Source: Puniceicoccales bacterium
GTDB taxonomy: Bacteria; Verrucomicrobiota; Verrucomicrobiia; Opitutales; LL51
Direction: 5' to 3'
Length of the DNA stretch: 16,180 nt
Assembly: GCA_031278845.1 (NCBI GenBank)
Contig: JAITJQ010000088.1
Span: 1-16,180, forward strand
A model generated the notes under the pieces. The model searched no databases, was not told where the DNA came from, and was given only the letters and a program-made list of their open reading frames with translations. Every line of letters starts with the position of its first letter. The first letter of the stretch is position 1. The translations under genes and the position numbers were made by a program. This document shows positions 13,722-16,180 of this stretch, one piece after another.

Positions 13722-15116
13722 ATGAATAAAGAACAAATAATTAGTAAAGGAAAAAAGTCAATTGCTTCAATTGCTTTTTTGGGTTTATCACTGAACTTAC
13801 ATGGGACCATCCAAGAACTCGAGGGGAAGGATTATATCCCTTTCAATATCGCTCAAAATTGTTATGAATTAGCTTTCTTAATTGAGACCTCAGGTTTTAA
13901 TCCGGGGGGCGATCGAGAGCTAGGCTTTGTTGCGAACTCTGGCAATTGTATCGGTCGAGGAGGATACGGCAGCATTTTCGAAGCCATATATGGCTATGAT
14001 GAACAACAAGTCGTTCTTAAATATGCACATCGGGGAAGCGAAGAAGATTTAGAAAATGAATTTCGTAATTCCTTCTTCCTCTTAAATGGCATGTTAAATG
14101 AATTCAGGGCAGGGCTTAACCTAGAAAGTGAGATTCGGCCAGAAATATGGGAGGGGATGAAATCTATTGTGTGTTCCCTTTGGCGAACACCAGATGGCGC
14201 TCTTCTCCAAAAACGGATAATGGGCCTCAATCTTCTCATAGCGATCGAAGATGGAGTAAACGAAGGTAGAGTAAAATATCCCTATAACGATGGTAATCCC
14301 GTGGATGGCCACGGAGCCATATGGCGCGCAATGAAATTTTTTTACACGCTCGCTACTGTACACAGGTTGGGATACATTGTCGTTGATCTATCATGTAGCA
14401 ACATCGTCCTCGATCCAAGTACCAATTTCTCTTGCTGTCTCATCGATTGGAGCCTATTAACAAGCATCGGGGGTCGTATCCCAGCTTTCATGTTGAAGCC
14501 ACCACCTGCCGAAAAATTTCCTCAGGAATATTGGGAGGCACGGGAAATTTTTTTCGCGATCGAAAATAAAGAGGAAGAAATTGAAAGAGTCGTATCCCAA
14601 ATGCAAGCTGTAGAATCCAAGGGAAATCGCTATGACATTGTACGTGAGTCTCCAATCCTAAAGACTATTTTTCGTCGTGTGCTACATCCACTCACCCGTG
14701 GTTACCTGCAAGTACCCACGGATGAGATGATGGCGGAACTTGTAGTGAAATACGTAGAACTCGATGAACAAAAAGAAAGACTCGAACAAGAAAAAGCAGC
14801 TTTATGCGCAAGACAGGAAGCCCTTATGCCACCTGCACATCCTTCCTATGACATTTATCTATCTTCCTATATCCTGCAAGCCATATTGTTTGGAAAATTG
14901 GGACTCGCGGGAGTCCAACGTCGTGGTATTGGGGCACTATTTCTGCCGAATAACTTCGAAAATGTAGCAGAAACTGCAGAGGCGCAGAAAATGTACTCAC
15001 CTGAAATCCTTGCGGGAATCTCCGAGATCATCACAGCAATGCGCAATCCCGATCCTGGACTACGCCCTTCCGCAATGGATATCGCTGATGCATTGCGTAC
15101 AATAGGCGGACTATGA
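13722..15116 (+). CDS. Protein-kinase-like protein, candidate T3SS effector
   Basis: A 464-aa protein with a eukaryotic-like kinase fold signature. It has a glycine-rich loop IGRGGYGSIFEA (77-88), Lys100 in VVLKYA, a likely helix-C Glu at 108-113, and a catalytic-loop equivalent VVDLSCSNIVLD (220-231) keeping Asp222 and Asn227. IDW (241-243) takes the place of DFG, and a C-lobe end NPDPGLRPSAMDIADAL (442-458) carries Arg448. The HRD His-Arg is replaced by Val-Val, the Lys two residues after the catalytic Asp is Ser, and the DFG Phe-Gly is Trp-Ser. Lys, Asp, Asn and Asp remain, so activity is possible. A charged helical insertion (about 335-370) interrupts the C lobe. The N terminus has a short hydrophobic run but no clear signal peptide. 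An in-frame GTG at 13710 is less likely than the ATG; neither has a ribosome binding site. The gene is separate from the sct operon but next to it, and secretion is inferred only from that. Confidence 0.75.
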   Translation: MNKEQIISKGKKSIASIAFLGLSLNLHGTIQELEGKDYIPFNIAQNCYELAFLIETSGFNPGGDRELGFVANSGNCIGRGGYGSIFEAIYGYDEQQVVLKYAHRGSEEDLENEFRNSFFLLNGMLNEFRAGLNLESEIRPEIWEGMKSIVCSLWRTPDGALLQKRIMGLNLLIAIEDGVNEGRVKYPYNDGNPVDGHGAIWRAMKFFYTLATVHRLGYIVVDLSCSNIVLDPSTNFSCCLIDWSLLTSIGGRIPAFMLKPPPAEKFPQEYWEAREIFFAIENKEEEIERVVSQMQAVESKGNRYDIVRESPILKTIFRRVLHPLTRGYLQVPTDEMMAELVVKYVELDEQKERLEQEKAALCARQEALMPPAHPSYDIYLSSYILQAILFGKLGLAGVQRRGIGALFLPNNFENVAETAEAQKMYSPEILAGISEIITAMRNPDPGLRPSAMDIADALRTIGGL

Positions 15117-15197
15117 ACGGTGAAAAAGGTAAAAATTGACCGGAAAATATTAAGAGGAAAGGAACCCCAAAAAGGTTCCTTTCCTCTTTCACCGTTC
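15115..15197 (+). terminator. Nested inverted repeat after the kinase-like gene
   Basis: An inner 15-bp perfect stem (15152-15166 with 15174-15188, loop CCAAAAA) is enclosed by an outer 11-bp perfect stem (15115-15125 with 15187-15197; the arms touch by two bases). The outer arm starts inside the stop codon. No clean T-tract follows, but the strength and position suggest a transcription end or mRNA-stabilising structure. Confidence 0.6.
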
Positions 15198-15210
15198 CTT
15201 TGCTTTTATC

Positions 15211-15240
15211 TTGCACTCATTCGTTTTCTCCTTCTATTGA
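15211..15240 (+). promoter_or_regulatory. Candidate promoter of tRNA-Gln
   Basis: TTGCAC (15211-15216) and TATTGA (15235-15240) with an 18-base spacer, 11 bases before the tRNA. Both boxes are imperfect. Confidence 0.35.
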
Positions 15241-15251
15241 CACGCAGATCT

Positions 15252-15322
15252 TGCTTGATGGTGTAATGGTAGCACAACTGATTTTGGTTCAGTTTGTCTA
15301 GGTTCGAATCCTGGTCAAGCAG
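15252..15322 (+). tRNA. tRNA-Gln (anticodon UUG)
   Basis: The acceptor 15252-15258 (TGCTTGA) pairs with 15315-15321 (TCAAGCA). The anticodon stem ACTGA/TCAGT encloses TTTTGGT, giving anticodon TTG. The T arm contains the usual GGTTCGAATCC. The discriminator is G15322. The next bases are CCC, so the 3' CCA is not encoded. lolD begins 13 bases downstream and could be read from the same transcript. Confidence 0.95.
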
Positions 15323-15335
15323 CCCCTAAAACTTT

Positions 15336-16025
15336 ATGCCCCCTTTTACTCCAATCCTTTCTCTAAACAATATTTCCCGACAATTTCGTTCTCCAAATGG
15401 CCAAATTATTTCCGTCCTTCGAAACATTTCCTTCACAGTCGAACCAAACCAAACAATCAGTATTACCGGTGAATCCGGTTCCGGAAAATCAACACTTCTC
15501 CACCTCATCGGCGGCCTCGATCTCCCTTCATCCGGTTCCATCCTCTGGAAAGAAAAATATATCGCAGGACTGTCCATTGACCAACTCGCTACACTACGCC
15601 AAAATTTTATGGGATTTATTTTCCAAAATCCTAATCTCATTCCCGAATTGACGGTTTTAGAAAATATTCTCCTTCCTATTCGTATCGCCGGTAAAAATTT
15701 ACAACACTACCGCCCCAAAGCTATGGACCTTCTCTCCCAACTCCATATCCAAAATCAAGCGGAACAAATCCCCGAAAAATTATCCGGCGGCGAACGTCAG
15801 CGGGTTGCTATCGCCCGTGCCCTCATTTCCAACCCGGAAATTGTCGTCGCCGATGAACCCACCGGAAACTTAGACGAAAAAAATGCCACAATTGCCGTCG
15901 AATTCCTGCAGGAACTCTGCCAAAAATATAACTCCTCCCTAATCCTCGTTACCCATAACATAACCTTTGCACGAAAAATGCAGCAATCTTTTGTCCTTAA
16001 ACAAGGGGAATTTTTCTCCCTGTAA
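15336..16025 (+). CDS. lolD: LolD-like ABC transporter ATPase
   Basis: A 229-aa ATPase subunit of the MacB/LolD type, which in the LolCDE complex powers release of lipoproteins from the inner membrane. Walker A GESGSGKST is at 45-53, the Q-loop IFQNPNLIPELTVLEN at 95-110, the signature LSGGERQRVAIARAL at 149-163, Walker B IVVADEP with Glu174 at 169-175, and the switch His207 in LVTHN. The NLIPELTVLENILLP segment and GLDLPSSGSILW are typical of LolD/FtsE-like proteins. No permease gene (lolC/E) is in the window, so it could serve another MacB-type exporter. The coding strand is strikingly C-rich and G-poor compared with the sct genes. No ribosome binding site is visible before the ATG. Confidence 0.85.
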   Translation: MPPFTPILSLNNISRQFRSPNGQIISVLRNISFTVEPNQTISITGESGSGKSTLLHLIGGLDLPSSGSILWKEKYIAGLSIDQLATLRQNFMGFIFQNPNLIPELTVLENILLPIRIAGKNLQHYRPKAMDLLSQLHIQNQAEQIPEKLSGGERQRVAIARALISNPEIVVADEPTGNLDEKNATIAVEFLQELCQKYNSSLILVTHNITFARKMQQSFVLKQGEFFSL

Positions 16026-16031
16026 TGCTGC

Positions 16032-16081
16032 CTAAGGGCTGCGCGCCCTTAGAATCCCCGCCAGGAGGCATCGCCTCCTGG
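16032..16081. repeat. Two hairpins after lolD
   Basis: CTAAGGGC (16032-16039) pairs with GCCCTTAG (16045-16052). CCAGGAGGC (16061-16069) pairs with GCCTCCTGG (16073-16081). The first begins 7 bases after the lolD stop and may act in termination although no T-tract follows. Confidence 0.7.
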
Positions 16082-16090
16082 ACCTGGTTT

Positions 16091-16131
16091 TGCGGTTTGA
16101 TCCAGGAGCATTGCTCCTGGATCAAACCGCA
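16091..16131. repeat. Long hairpin, 19-20 bp stem
   Basis: The arm 16091-16110 is the exact complement of 16112-16131; a real loop would open the central pairs. Its inner part CCAGGAG/CTCCTGG is shared with the hairpin at 16061-16081, so the two are probably related units. Confidence 0.8.
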
Positions 16132-16132
16132 G

Positions 16133-16170
16133 TGGCCAGAGGCCAGCCCCGCGGCTTCGCCGCGGGGCTG
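16133..16170. repeat. Overlapping hairpins at the right edge
   Basis: TGGCC (16133-16137) pairs with GGCCA (16141-16145). CAGCCCCGCGGC (16144-16155) pairs with GCCGCGGGGCTG (16159-16170) around TTC. They share two bases, so only one complete stem can form at a time. No gene is seen from 16026 to the end. Confidence 0.75.
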
Positions 16171-16180
16171 CTAATTTAAG

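Overview
The window (16,180 bp, AT-leaning, with short GC-rich palindromic islands at both ends) carries chromosome-type bacterial genes and part of a type III secretion system (T3SS). The gene content is double-membrane: OmpH/Skp periplasmic chaperone, LolD lipoprotein-sorting ATPase, PgsA and PgpA, and an SctJ lipoprotein ring. The T3SS gene order (sctJ-K-L-N-O-P), divergence from familiar proteobacterial versions and a eukaryotic-like kinase beside it suggest a host-associated member of the PVC group (Verrucomicrobiota/Chlamydiota-like). That placement is an inference from reading the proteins, not a search result.

Layout. 1-352: a tight cluster of GC-rich hairpins, then tRNA-Gly(CCC). 353-1519 (minus): an RtcB-family RNA ligase. 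1520-2084: a transposase remnant and degraded sequence. 2085-3738: a secreted coiled-coil/LysM protein and the ParB partition protein, followed by a possible small membrane protein. 4128-4840 (minus): smpB and rpoZ. 4955-7320 (plus): clpP, ompH/skp, pgsA and pgpA, closely packed. 7431-13094 (plus): a compact sctJ-sctK-sctL-sctN-sctO-sctP operon behind a good promoter. It encodes the inner-membrane ring lipoprotein, the probable sorting-platform protein SctK, the ATPase stator, the ATPase, the central stalk and a needle-length ruler. No needle, export-gate, outer-ring or SctQ genes are present, so the rest of the injectisome must lie elsewhere.

13138-16180: tRNA-Arg(CCU), a 500-bp spacer with a diverged 51-bp direct repeat and a foldable segment, and a 464-aa protein-kinase-like protein with altered catalytic motifs that is a reasonable T3SS effector candidate. 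After it come a strong nested inverted repeat, tRNA-Gln(UUG), lolD and a second cluster of GC-rich hairpins at the right edge. Strand composition changes here: the sct genes are G-rich on the plus strand, while the kinase and especially lolD are C-rich.

The points most worth a second look are the kinase beside the T3SS operon, the near-identical internal duplication in the SctP ruler, a short sequence motif that recurs in two distant spacers, and the hairpin clusters at the two edges. I found no CRISPR array, rRNA or complete mobile element.
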